62,857 nt of DNA, from assembly GCF_000422845.1 (NCBI RefSeq), contig NZ_AUGV01000022.1:1-62857 (forward strand), given 5' to 3'. Each line of letters begins with the position of its first letter. Position 1 is the stretch's first letter. The notes beneath the pieces were generated by a model. The model was not told where the DNA came from. It did no database searches and worked only from the letters and a program-made list of their open reading frames with translations. The stretch is from Oceanobacter kriegii DSM 6294 (lineage in GTDB: Bacteria > Pseudomonadota > Gammaproteobacteria > Pseudomonadales > Oceanobacteraceae). The position numbers and the translations under genes are program-made. Below, one piece after another: positions 1 through 8,567 of the stretch.

Positions 1-13
1 CACCAAACCAGTT

Positions 14-132
14 TGCTTGACGACCATAGAGCTGTGGAACCACCTGAATCCTTTCCGAACTCAGAAGTGAAACGCAGCATCGCCGATGGTAGTGTGGGGC
101 TTCCCCATGTGAGAGTAGGTCATCGTCAAGCT
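14..132 (+). rRNA. rrf: 5S ribosomal RNA
   Basis: The 5' stretch GCTTGACGA (15-23) pairs exactly with TCGTCAAGC (123-131), forming helix I of 5S rRNA. Between them are the conserved blocks CCATAGAG, CCGAACTCAGAAGTGAAACG and GTGTGGGGCTTCCCCATGTGAGAGTAGG. The length of about 119 nt is normal. The 23S gene would lie just left of the window, so this is the 3' end of an rRNA operon. The exact ends could be off by one or two bases. Confidence 0.97.
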
Positions 133-139
133 CTTATCC

Positions 140-176
140 AAAACCCCTGATCGCTTACGCGGTCAGGGGTTTTTTC
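140..176 (+). terminator. Intrinsic terminator of the rRNA operon
   Basis: AACCCCTGA and TCAGGGGTT form a strong stem with an intervening TCGCTTACGCGG loop. It is followed by a run of six T residues, immediately downstream of the 5S gene. Confidence 0.93.
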
Positions 177-228
177 GTTACGAGCTTGCCGAGCACGTCA
201 AGGTCGAGCGCGACCCCGGTCTAACCCA

Positions 229-262
229 AAACCCCAGCAGGGAAACCTGCTGGGGTTTTTCT
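229..262. terminator. Second, bidirectional intrinsic terminator
   Basis: ACCCCAGCAG (231-240) and CTGCTGGGGT (247-256) form a perfect 10-bp stem around GGAAAC. Runs of A on the left and T on the right let it work on both strands. It backs up the rRNA terminator and could also end transcription arriving from the minus-strand polysaccharide genes. Confidence 0.9.
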
Positions 263-626
263 TTATGCGCAGTTCATACCCGGTTGCCCTGCTGGGTTAT
301 GGGTAGAATACGTGGGTCTCTGTTACTGATATCGGGCCCATGTGACAGGCGATGCACCGAAGGTGCCAGCCTGCAGCGCCGCAGGCGTGGCGAAGCCAGA
401 CAACGCGCAGCGTTGGACTCATTGAGGTCATCGCCTCTGCGACTCAAGCACCTCCATACATAATCTTCATTCCAGCACCGTAACCCATGCGGGCGGGCCG
501 CCGGGCGTTCACGGAACAAGCACGCTCCCGTAAGCCGTATTAGGTCTGTGGGGCAAACGCCATAGGATGGTGCGCTTGCGCCCATCAAATGCTGATGAGA
601 ATAATCCTATGCGCTCGTTGGACAAA
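263..626. other. GC-rich interval without a recognisable gene
   Basis: The gap between the rRNA terminators and the first minus-strand gene is GC-rich and unlike the AT-rich spacers elsewhere. An open frame of about 100 codons on the minus strand (274-588) has a composition full of Arg and Cys and no family I recognise, so I do not call it a gene. The block might be a remnant of an older element beside the rRNA operon, but nothing in it proves this. Confidence 0.5.
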
Positions 627-1610
627 TTAGCGCAATGCCGCTTTCACTCGTTGTTGGATAGGTGCGAACACGGTTCGTGCTTGAAAGGCAGCCATATTCC
701 AGCGGCCGTCGACGCTGATTCTTGGTACGGTATGAGGGTTGGTATCGGCTTCAACAAAGTCGATATTGGTGGTGAAAGCGCCCTTGTAGCCCAGTGCACT
801 GGCCGTTTCGTGGGTATCCATCGAACGTGCCCATTCCTTCCCGAAAGGGTATGCAAGCCACTTGGCAGGGTTTAGTCCCCATTCTTCGAGCTTCTGGTAT
901 GACACATTGAACTCGTTCTCTTGCTCTGATTTGCTCAGAAGGGCGAGGTTTGGATGCTGATGAGTGTGTGGGGCCAAGGTAAGGATCGGAGAGCTTTTGA
1001 TGGCGAGGAGGTCTGCAGGACGTATAAATGCGTTGTCTGGGACTTCCAACTGACTGCTGATTGAGCTTACCAATTGCTCCGCGGCGTCAATACCGTTGAA
1101 TAAGGCCAGTTTGCGAAGAGTCGCTGCTATTTGCTGGCGACTTGATGCTTCAGCCAGCTCGAAGGAACCCGTTAGGTCATCCGTGTTTAGTGTTAGCTGT
1201 CCGCTGGTCTGTCGCTGTATCCAGGCTGCCATATCCCACCAGGGAATCCAGCTGGCATCTTCGACCGGGCGGGTAGCAATAAACCAGGTGACTGGTGTAT
1301 TCATCGACTCGAACACGGGTAGCGCCAGGTCCGCAACGTCCTTGTAGCCATCATCTATCGTAATGGCTACTTGCCAGTCGCTGCTGTCGCTGTTCAGCAA
1401 GGTTTCCAGGTCAACGATGTCGGCGAAGCTCAGCAGCCACTTCAGTTGTTTGCGTAGCTCGGCCAACGGCATGGTCGATACCGGGTTGAAAAACGGATCG
1501 TCATATCCTGCTTCCGAAAAGCGGTGGTAGCAAAGTACCAGTTTACGCTTGCGTACGGATATGGCGATGGGCGCGAGTCCCGCGAGAACCTTGTTGATCA
1601 GGGGCTTCAT
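627..1610 (-). CDS. Polysaccharide deacetylase family protein (NodB-like)
   Basis: This 327-aa protein matches the carbohydrate esterase 4 / NodB fold. Motif 1 appears as TIDDGYKD (about residues 83-90; family TFDDG), carrying the catalytic base and metal Asp. Motif 2 appears as HTHQHPNL (family H-S/T-xxxHP), carrying the metal histidines. Such enzymes remove N- or O-acetyl groups from polysaccharide chains. There is no clear signal peptide; the N-terminus is only mildly hydrophobic. The gene lies 3 bp downstream of the FemAB-like gene and probably shares its transcript. A deacetylase plus FemAB pair is typical of exosortase-associated EPS loci. The exact substrate is unknown. Confidence 0.85.
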   Translation of the reverse strand: MKPLINKVLAGLAPIAISVRKRKLVLCYHRFSEAGYDDPFFNPVSTMPLAELRKQLKWLLSFADIVDLETLLNSDSSDWQVAITIDDGYKDVADLALPVFESMNTPVTWFIATRPVEDASWIPWWDMAAWIQRQTSGQLTLNTDDLTGSFELAEASSRQQIAATLRKLALFNGIDAAEQLVSSISSQLEVPDNAFIRPADLLAIKSSPILTLAPHTHQHPNLALLSKSEQENEFNVSYQKLEEWGLNPAKWLAYPFGKEWARSMDTHETASALGYKGAFTTNIDFVEADTNPHTVPRISVDGRWNMAAFQARTVFAPIQQRVKAALR

Positions 1611-1613
1611 GGC

Positions 1614-2342
1614 TTAACCACTCTTCTTGATGTGTTTGGCGGCTTTCAACAGACTGGAGTAGGTTTTCTGGTATTTGTACTGGGTCACTGATTCACCACC
1701 GAAGCCTTTTTTGAAGCGGGCGATTCGATATTCCGGGTGCGATTCATCATCACCATCAAAATAGCCACCCAGGTCGAAGACCTGTTTGCCACTGTCTTTG
1801 GCGTCCAGCATGGCTTGCCACACCAGCAAGCGGTTTGAAAGCCCCGAGATCATGGCGACCTGTTTGTCATCGCTGGAGAGGCGTTTGGAGCCGCTGAGAA
1901 TCCAGCGAGAATGTTTGTCGTCTTGCAGGGTGAGCAATCCGCTGATCAGCTCATCGTTCCAATAGCAGGTGTACAGCGCGCCGTTTTCAACGAAGTTCCA
2001 GAACATGTCCAGATCGCCGGAAAACCCTTTTGCGTCGACGAATTCACTATAGATTTCATAAAAAGCTTCGGCATCGGTGTCCTTTTTGACAACCAGGCCT
2101 TCTCGCCCCGCACGGTTGACTTCGTAGCGGCAGCTTTTGCTCATGTTCTTCATCAGCGCGTCTGCATCCTGATCGAGCTGGATCGTCAGGGTCTTTGATT
2201 CGGTGCGCTTGAATCCTGGCAGGTCGACGTTCTCTTCCGTTGCGTAGAAGAAGGCTGCATCGCAGCCTTCAACTTCGTGGGGGGCACTGAACCAGTAGCT
2301 TTGTTTGGTAAATAGCAATTTACGCGTGTTGATTTGTACCAA
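1614..2342 (-). CDS. FemAB-like / GNAT-fold transferase of an EPS locus
   Basis: The protein resembles the FemAB/BioF2-like acyltransferases found in polysaccharide clusters. A central segment with SCRYEVNRAGREG (binding-loop type) is followed by a C-terminal DLGG...RIARFKKGFGGE signature that is characteristic of this family. The likely role is acylation or aminoacylation of a glycan or lipid-linked precursor; the substrate is unknown. No ATG gives a good start. I chose TTG at 2342 because AAGGAG lies 6 nt upstream, giving 242 aa. A longer reading from TTG at 2390 adds 16 residues but has no ribosome-binding site. It is followed after 3 bp by the deacetylase gene. Confidence 0.75.
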   Translation of the reverse strand: MVQINTRKLLFTKQSYWFSAPHEVEGCDAAFFYATEENVDLPGFKRTESKTLTIQLDQDADALMKNMSKSCRYEVNRAGREGLVVKKDTDAEAFYEIYSEFVDAKGFSGDLDMFWNFVENGALYTCYWNDELISGLLTLQDDKHSRWILSGSKRLSSDDKQVAMISGLSNRLLVWQAMLDAKDSGKQVFDLGGYFDGDDESHPEYRIARFKKGFGGESVTQYKYQKTYSSLLKAAKHIKKSG

Positions 2343-2519
2343 ACCGGTCTCCTTGCATGTTGAACAGCCTTGCTGCTCGTTTTCGGTCAAACGCTGAGTG
2401 CCATCACGGAGTCTTGAATCGACATCTTTGGCATGTGAATTTTGCCTCTTGGCACGTTGGATCGCATGATGACAGCAAGAGACTATCGCAATATTTGTGA
2501 ATTATCTCACGTTTTGTGT

Positions 2520-3650
2520 CTATTGCTGGTCCTGATTTGGCGCATTTGCTGATTCGTTGGCTGCATGTGTCCAATCACTCCATCCCATGTTTTTACCGGG
2601 CTTTGAGGGAGTAGGTGCATCAAAGTCACTGCCGTAGTAATAGTTGATGATGTGCGGCAGCCACGTGTCGTCACCTTCTGCGGGGAACCGAGCCGTGTGG
2701 TTGAGCCACTGAAATGCTCTTAGTAGTGCCTGATCCTGCCATTGCCATACCGGATAGCCCATTCGGTGAAGCAATACGGCCTGGGCAACGGCCCCCTGAA
2801 GCGCCGTGTAAACGTAATTTTCCTTTGGTGGTGGCCAGCTGAAGCGGCCGCCACGACGTTGGTCATCTGGCAGTACTCCGTCAATAGAGTGGCCATCCCG
2901 ACTTGCGCCCTTGGGATTGATGCCAACCGGGTTGTCATCGTCCGCCTGCCAGGAATCCTCCTTGTAGCGAAATTCCTGATAGACGTCGCGGTCTCCCAGC
3001 CAGCCTTTGAATACCTTGGCGGATCTGGCAACTTCCTTGCGGTCGCCAAGATAGGCTGCGATTGCAATGCGGGTGGCTCCTGAGTAAGTCCCCCAGTTGT
3101 TGGGGCGATCTTCGTGGGTTGAGCGCAAGGTTTTACCGGAAGGATAGCGGCGGATCATTTGGGTCAGCAGAAACTGCCTGAATCGTTTGTCTTCCGCTTC
3201 AGGCAGTTTCACCAGATCAGCGGCTAATACATAAGCCATTAACTCCTTGGCAACGTCCAGCACGCGTCCGTTGCGCTCGGTACCAATCGCCATCATGCAG
3301 CTGCGTATTACCTGCTGGCGTAACTGCTCGTCGCCCGTGCGGGCGAATACCAATGCCTTGGCCAGTACTTCGACATTTGCCTTATCGTCCTGGTCGGACA
3401 GGTTGGGGTGTTTCAACGGCCGTTTCGATATCTTCAATAACCGATCCCAGGCAGCTCCTTCCATTGGCAAACGGGATAGTCGTTCCGCGTCTATCCATAA
3501 ATAATCTGACGGAATGTAAGCCGGGCCTGGCTCCGCGTCTGTATCGTTGAGATCGACTGCGGTCGCTGATAATGAAAACAGAGTTGTCAGTAATATAAGC
3601 GTCAGGTTTAACGGGTTTCGGTATTTTTTTGAGAAGTTATGACTGAACAT
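2520..3650 (-). CDS. Alginate lyase-like exported protein of the EPS locus
   Basis: This 376-aa protein begins with a typical signal peptide (about residues 1-27, hydrophobic core LTLILLTTLFSL, then SATAVD). The mature part is helical and contains RPNNWGTYSG and a later QGAVAQAVLLHRMGYPVW segment. These resemble the alginate-lyase superfamily (alpha/alpha toroid) proteins common in EPS clusters. It probably trims or processes the exported polysaccharide in the periplasm; true lyase activity is unproven. I chose ATG at 3650 because GGGGCTCAA precedes it and it sits right before the signal peptide. A TTG nine codons upstream is possible but has no Shine-Dalgarno sequence. It is divergent from the OmpA-like gene. 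Confidence 0.68.
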   Translation of the reverse strand: MFSHNFSKKYRNPLNLTLILLTTLFSLSATAVDLNDTDAEPGPAYIPSDYLWIDAERLSRLPMEGAAWDRLLKISKRPLKHPNLSDQDDKANVEVLAKALVFARTGDEQLRQQVIRSCMMAIGTERNGRVLDVAKELMAYVLAADLVKLPEAEDKRFRQFLLTQMIRRYPSGKTLRSTHEDRPNNWGTYSGATRIAIAAYLGDRKEVARSAKVFKGWLGDRDVYQEFRYKEDSWQADDDNPVGINPKGASRDGHSIDGVLPDDQRRGGRFSWPPPKENYVYTALQGAVAQAVLLHRMGYPVWQWQDQALLRAFQWLNHTARFPAEGDDTWLPHIINYYYGSDFDAPTPSKPGKNMGWSDWTHAANESANAPNQDQQ

Positions 3651-3805
3651 TTGAGCCCCGTTTACTTGATATATCAATTTATTGATGCAGGGAAATAATG
3701 AGGTTCGATAAATCGTACCTTATGGTACTTCAGTTGCCTGAAATAAGCCCTTCATACATAATCCACGTCAACTGAGTTCATCAGATATTCATTCAGGAAG
3801 CCATC

Positions 3806-4621
3806 GTGACGGGATTACGTTTCATCTTTATTGTGTTTCTTGCTGTCCTAAGTACGTCGTGTAGCAATACAAAGCACATCGGTATGTGGGTCGAAGGTGA
3901 GGGCAGAGCGCCCGACTTTGACGGCGACGGCGTTCCCGATGATCTGGATTTGTGCGAAGTAGAGATGCCAGGCGTGCCTGTCGATGAAAATGGTTGTCCG
4001 TGGGACGATGATCGTGATGGTGTGCCGAATTTGATTGACCGTTGTCCGGGGACCCGACCAGGTGCCATCGTGGATCAGTGGGGGTGTGTGATCGATGGTG
4101 ACGCCGATGGTGTTCTCGATACGATCGATGAGTGCCCGGATACCGCTGCAGATACCCTGGTTGATCCGGTTGGCTGTGCGTTGGATTCGGATGGTGACGG
4201 AATACCGGATTCCCAGGATGTCTGTCCGGGTACACCTGCCGATGCTGATGTTGGCGCCAATGGCTGTATTAACGGCGCTGCCAACCTGCCTGTTTTGCAA
4301 GCGGTGCACTTCGAATTCAACAAGGATGTCCTCAAACCGACGGCAAACGGGGTGTTGGATCAGGTTGTTGAATACCTCAACGCGAACCCTGACTTACGGA
4401 TTCTGATTGTTGGTCATACCGACAGTAAAGGTACCGACCTGTACAACCTCGACCTGTCATGGCGTCGGGCCCGATCGGCTTATCAGTACCTGATCGATGC
4501 GGGCGTGTCCGAAAAGCGCCTGCTGCTGGCAGGTAAGGGTGAATATGAGCCGATTGACTCCACAGGCTCGACCGAGGGACGGGCGCTTAACCGTCGGGTC
4601 GAGTTCCTGGTGATTGAATAG
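3806..4621 (+). CDS. OmpA-family lipoprotein with thrombospondin type-3 repeats
   Basis: GTG start with AGGAAG 5 nt upstream; 271 aa. Residues 1-19 form a lipoprotein signal with lipobox LSTSC (Cys19). Residues about 34-150 hold four calcium-binding thrombospondin type-3 units of the DxDxDGxPDxxDxCP type. The C-terminal about 110 residues are an OmpA-like peptidoglycan-binding domain: FEFNKDVL, GHTDSKGT, and the closing EGRALNRRVEF with the conserved Arg residues. The protein is predicted to be anchored in the outer membrane while gripping the cell wall. Its place at the head of the EPS genes suggests a structural role in export or surface retention. Confidence 0.9.
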   Translation: MTGLRFIFIVFLAVLSTSCSNTKHIGMWVEGEGRAPDFDGDGVPDDLDLCEVEMPGVPVDENGCPWDDDRDGVPNLIDRCPGTRPGAIVDQWGCVIDGDADGVLDTIDECPDTAADTLVDPVGCALDSDGDGIPDSQDVCPGTPADADVGANGCINGAANLPVLQAVHFEFNKDVLKPTANGVLDQVVEYLNANPDLRILIVGHTDSKGTDLYNLDLSWRRARSAYQYLIDAGVSEKRLLLAGKGEYEPIDSTGSTEGRALNRRVEFLVIE

Positions 4622-4716
4622 CGGCGATTTCGCCGCAGTAGTATTGAAACGCAGTCGTGCGTCACTTCGTACGACTGCTCAACCGCCGGTAATAGCGACG
4701 TAAGGACCGAACCGAT

Positions 4717-5670
4717 ATGACTGTCCGCATCAGTGCGATCATTCCTACTTACCACCGCCCGGTGGACTTGCAGAAGTGTCTGCAATCCATCCTTGAGCAG
4801 ACCTTGCTGCCGGATGAGGTCATTCTTATTGACGATGGTGATCTCGGCGGCTTCCCTATGCGTGATGAGCTTGAAGCCCGTGGCATGGACTGCATCTACT
4901 TTCAAAAGGACATTCCAGGTGTCACCGAGTCGCGCAACAAGGCTGCGGAGATCGCTCGTGGCGAAATTCTGGTGTTCCTCGAAGACGACGTGGTGCTGTT
5001 TGAAAATTACATCGAAGAGCTGGTGAACACCTTCGAAACCCATGACCAGGACGGCCAACTTGGTGGTGTGGGTGGCATCATCGATAACGAGAGTCTGTCT
5101 CTGTTCGAGCGGGTGTTCGAACGGATGCCATTCATCCTGTTTGGTATTTCCGGTTTTCGGGAGGGCAAGGTATTGCGCTCCGGTTTTGCTACTGACTATG
5201 GCCGCACCGGGTTTCCGGTCAAGGACGTTGCCGAAGTGGACTTCTTGCTGGGCGGCGTTTCCTCATTCAAACGCAAGGTATTCGACGAATTCCGTTTTTC
5301 CAACCGATATCGCAGTGCCAGCGGTTATGGTCAGGGAGAAGATAAGGAGTTCAGCTATCGGGTGTCGAAAAAGTACCGGTTGTTGGTGAATCCTAGGGCT
5401 CGTCTTTGCCATTACCCGGCTCCCAAGAAAAACTTTAACCGGTTTATCAAGGGAAGGGCGTTTATCCTGTCGCGCTACTACTTCTTTGTCGAAAGTGTAA
5501 AAAAATCACCTCTGGATTGGCTATTTTTCTGGTTTGCCATTCTTGGCTATATTCTCTACGCCGGTGCTCGGGTGCTATTGTCTTTTAAAAAGAAAGAATG
5601 GCTTCGCTTCAAGGGAACTCTCGCCGGAGTAATGGATATTATTCGCCAGCGAAGCCTCGATTCTCTGTGA
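4717..5670 (+). CDS. Glycosyltransferase family 2
   Basis: This 317-aa GT-A fold glycosyltransferase starts with ISAIIPTYHRPVDL, followed by ILIDDGD. The metal-binding acidic motif appears as FLEDDVVLF (about residues 87-95). LLGGVSSFKRKVF is the typical acceptor-region pattern. A hydrophobic C-terminal segment (WLFFWFAILGYILYAG) may anchor it to the inner membrane. It would add one sugar to the lipid-linked repeat unit. The flippase gene follows after 19 bp, so the two are probably co-transcribed. The donor sugar cannot be told from the sequence. Confidence 0.9.
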   Translation: MTVRISAIIPTYHRPVDLQKCLQSILEQTLLPDEVILIDDGDLGGFPMRDELEARGMDCIYFQKDIPGVTESRNKAAEIARGEILVFLEDDVVLFENYIEELVNTFETHDQDGQLGGVGGIIDNESLSLFERVFERMPFILFGISGFREGKVLRSGFATDYGRTGFPVKDVAEVDFLLGGVSSFKRKVFDEFRFSNRYRSASGYGQGEDKEFSYRVSKKYRLLVNPRARLCHYPAPKKNFNRFIKGRAFILSRYYFFVESVKKSPLDWLFFWFAILGYILYAGARVLLSFKKKEWLRFKGTLAGVMDIIRQRSLDSL

Positions 5671-5689
5671 CCACCTGGAACGCATCACT

Positions 5690-7000
5690 GTGATATCCCG
5701 TAAAATGATCCTTGGTGGGATCAACACGATGGGGCTCAAGGTGTTCAACCTGGTGGCCATGTTCGCTGTGTCTGTTGTATTGGCCAGAACGCTGGGCGTT
5801 GAGGAGTACGGGCACTATGTGTTCGTCTTCACGCTGGTTGGCTTGTTATCCGAACCCCAGTTCATCGGATTGCGCTCTCTGGCCGTTCGTCACACGGTTT
5901 TGAATTTGACCAGCGCAACGGCTGGCAGGATGCGGGGCTTGTTCCGCAGGCTCTGGCAATTTTCTTTCGTGGGAGCGCTGATATCCGCCGTCGTACTGGT
6001 GTTGGTTGCATTGCTGATGGGCGACGGCCTAGGTGAGAACGGCTTCTGGCTGTGCCTTGTTGGTGCCGTGCTTCCCTTGTTGCTTGGTATCAATCGTATT
6101 CGTGATGGCGTGTTGCGGGGAGCAGGGCACCTGGTGGCAGGCCAGATTCCAAAATTGCTGCTTAGGCCTTTGTTTCTGCTGGTATACATTGGCGCAGCCT
6201 GGTGGATTCTCGCGCAGGATTTTTCTGCGGCCTGGGCTATGTTTATGCAGGTGCTGGCGGCGCTTACTGCAGCTTTTGTCTATAAATATATGACGCAAAA
6301 GCATGTATTCGCGGAGTTGCCCAAAGCAGCACCGGAATATGAGACTCGTAAGTGGTTGAGAGAGTTATTCCCTTTGGTACTGACGGGAGCCTTGCTGGTT
6401 GCTGATAGCCGGGTAGGCATTCTGTTATTGGGGGTACTTGAAGATACTGCGGAAGCGAGTAAATTCCATGCGGCTTTCCGGATCGCTGAAATTATTACGC
6501 TGGCTCATGCCGTTGCTAATTTGATCGTAGAACCCATGATTGCCCGACATTACGAAGCGGGTGAAATGGAAGCACTGCAAAAAAAAATGAGTCTGGTGGC
6601 GGGTTTGATCTTTACTGCGACAATACCAGTCGCATTGATCATGGTTTTTGCCGGGGAATGGCTGTTGTCGTTATTCGGCGCTGAATTTATTAGCGTAGCA
6701 CCGGTACTGGTTATACTTGCGGGGGCGCATTTGATTGATGCCTCCATGGGCGCGGTAACCCAGATGTTAAGTATGACCAATAACGCCGGTGAAGCAGCCA
6801 GAGGCATGATGTTCGGGCTGGTGATCAATACCGTTATATGTCTGGTATTGATTCCTGAGATTGGCGCCATGGGTGCCGCCTGGGGAACCCTGATAAGCAC
6901 GCTGGTGTATAAGCTATATTTGGTGTGGCGGATTCATAAACTGACAGGTATCTGGTCGACACCTTTATTCTTAGTATTTAAACTTGTTCGGAAAGGTTGA
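5690..7000 (+). CDS. Wzx-like polysaccharide flippase (MOP superfamily)
   Basis: This 436-aa integral membrane protein has about 12 hydrophobic helices spread along its length and an N-terminus (NTMGLKVFNLVAMFAVSVVL) typical of oligosaccharide flippases of the MOP exporter superfamily. It would turn the undecaprenyl-linked repeat unit across the inner membrane for polymerisation by the Wzy-like protein at 13317. The start is GTG at 5690 with only a weak ribosome-binding site. An internal ATG at 5705 is an alternative. Confidence 0.88.
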   Translation: MISRKMILGGINTMGLKVFNLVAMFAVSVVLARTLGVEEYGHYVFVFTLVGLLSEPQFIGLRSLAVRHTVLNLTSATAGRMRGLFRRLWQFSFVGALISAVVLVLVALLMGDGLGENGFWLCLVGAVLPLLLGINRIRDGVLRGAGHLVAGQIPKLLLRPLFLLVYIGAAWWILAQDFSAAWAMFMQVLAALTAAFVYKYMTQKHVFAELPKAAPEYETRKWLRELFPLVLTGALLVADSRVGILLLGVLEDTAEASKFHAAFRIAEIITLAHAVANLIVEPMIARHYEAGEMEALQKKMSLVAGLIFTATIPVALIMVFAGEWLLSLFGAEFISVAPVLVILAGAHLIDASMGAVTQMLSMTNNAGEAARGMMFGLVINTVICLVLIPEIGAMGAAWGTLISTLVYKLYLVWRIHKLTGIWSTPLFLVFKLVRKG

Positions 7001-7136
7001 ATTACTGGAACAGTTGATAGGTCCAATCCTGTTCACAGAGCTGTCACCGAACTGTTAAACCGTAATCTGGTACAGCGTACAAACACCATCGCTCGCTGTC
7101 ACAGGGCGCTGTTGGAGATGGAGCCAAGGAGCAATC

Positions 7137-8537
7137 GTGTACAACACTTACCACCTCATTAACAAGGAGCCGTTCCTTAACAAGCCGTCTCCAAGCGTCT
7201 TCTTCGACTCCAGTACCCACACGCGGGCGTGGGATTTTCTCAAAGCGAACATTGAGTCAGAAGAGCCTGCGGTGATGGTTACCGGCAACTATGGTGTCGG
7301 TAAAACGGTACTGTGCCTGAAGCTGGTTGAAGAGCTTAAGCAGAGTGGTTATTCCTACGTTTATGTCTCGACGCCGATGCAAAGCTATCAGGAGGTGCTC
7401 TGGGGGATCTGTGCTGCGCTCGGTATTGATGATGGTGTGTCTCAGGACAGCGAAGAAGAAGACCTGCACCGGGTAATTTACAAGCATGTCGATGCCAACC
7501 CCGACACTCGTCTTGTGATCATAGTTGACGATGTGCAGGAGCATAACTCCAAAACCCTCAACAAAATTCGCCTGCTGGCCAACTACACCCGCGAAGGCAA
7601 TTACGCCATCCGTCTGTTCCTGTTTGGTAGTCCGGCATTCGTTCAGCGCCTCAAGGCTCTCGACATGGAGCCTCTGGATCAGCGCATCAAACGGCGTTTC
7701 GAAGTACAGGGGCTGGATTTTGCGGATACCAAGGAATACATCTATTTCCGGTTGATTCACGCGGGTGCCAAGGGATCGCCGTTTTTTATGGACGACGCGA
7801 TTCGCCTGATCGTTAGTGCTACTGGTGGCATTCTGCGTAAGACCAATAATCTGTGTGACATGTGCTTGCAGATTGGTGCCTCTCGCGGCATTGAAGATAT
7901 TGACCGTGCTCTGGTCGAAGAAGCTCTGCAAGCACTGGGCTGGGAAGCTGAGCCAGGCAAGGTCGATCGTACTGAAGAAGCAAGCGTCAAAGAAGCAATG
8001 GCTGAAGCCCCGGTGGCTGAGTTGGCAACGGCAAATACAGCTGCAACTGCTGCTCCTGTGAGCGAAGCCACGGCGGCTGTGCCTCCAGCGCCGGTATTGA
8101 ATGAACCAGAAAAGCCAGCGGTTGAAGCTGGCCTTAAACTGCATTCTGACGGTGACACCCTGGCTCCACCGTTACAAAACGCGACAATGCAGCCTGTGCC
8201 ATTCCCGGGCCAGCAAGCCGGATTCCAGGCACCAGACCCTGCACACCAGCCGATGCATGCGCCGCACAGTACGCCTCAACATACCGCTGCAACCGGACAC
8301 TTTGGTGTCCCACAGTCCTCCCAGGGAGCAGCCCCTTATTTTGGCGCCAACGCACCTGCTGGGCAGCCAAACGCTCAGCAAGGGAATATGCACCCGGATG
8401 ACCATGAAGAAAAGCCCACTAAACCGGCGGGCAATGACAGCAAATGGACGGCCTGGTTGTTTCGGGGGCTGGTTGTCTTCCTGTTGCTGGCGATTCTGGC
8501 GGCCGTTGTGATGCGAGATGGAAATGTCGCTGGTTAA
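7137..8537 (+). CDS. ExeA-like AAA ATPase with C-terminal membrane anchor (first copy)
   Basis: GTG start with AAGGAG 5 nt upstream; 466 aa. Residues 1-265 form an AAA ATPase of the ExeA/GspA/MshM type: the N-terminal YNTYHLINKEPFLNKP signature, Walker A GNYGVGKT (about 51-58), Walker B RLVIIVDDVQE (about 125-135) and a sensor region with FLFGSP. A long Ala/Pro/Gln-rich linker (about 280-440) ends in one transmembrane helix (WLFRGLVVFLLLAILAAVV), which places the ATPase in the cytoplasm. Related ATPases sit in exosortase A-associated EPS loci. A second member of the family is encoded at 16013. The likely role is energising or assembling the polysaccharide export machine, but this is unproven. 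Confidence 0.85.
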   Translation: MYNTYHLINKEPFLNKPSPSVFFDSSTHTRAWDFLKANIESEEPAVMVTGNYGVGKTVLCLKLVEELKQSGYSYVYVSTPMQSYQEVLWGICAALGIDDGVSQDSEEEDLHRVIYKHVDANPDTRLVIIVDDVQEHNSKTLNKIRLLANYTREGNYAIRLFLFGSPAFVQRLKALDMEPLDQRIKRRFEVQGLDFADTKEYIYFRLIHAGAKGSPFFMDDAIRLIVSATGGILRKTNNLCDMCLQIGASRGIEDIDRALVEEALQALGWEAEPGKVDRTEEASVKEAMAEAPVAELATANTAATAAPVSEATAAVPPAPVLNEPEKPAVEAGLKLHSDGDTLAPPLQNATMQPVPFPGQQAGFQAPDPAHQPMHAPHSTPQHTAATGHFGVPQSSQGAAPYFGANAPAGQPNAQQGNMHPDDHEEKPTKPAGNDSKWTAWLFRGLVVFLLLAILAAVVMRDGNVAG

Positions 8538-8567
8538 CCCCTACAGGCCTCTTGTGAGGGCTTCGCA

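Noticed and set aside
274-588. Open frame of 104 codons on the minus strand beside the rRNA operon
   Set aside because: Arg/Cys-rich composition, no recognisable motif, no good ribosome-binding site; kept only as an unexplained interval.
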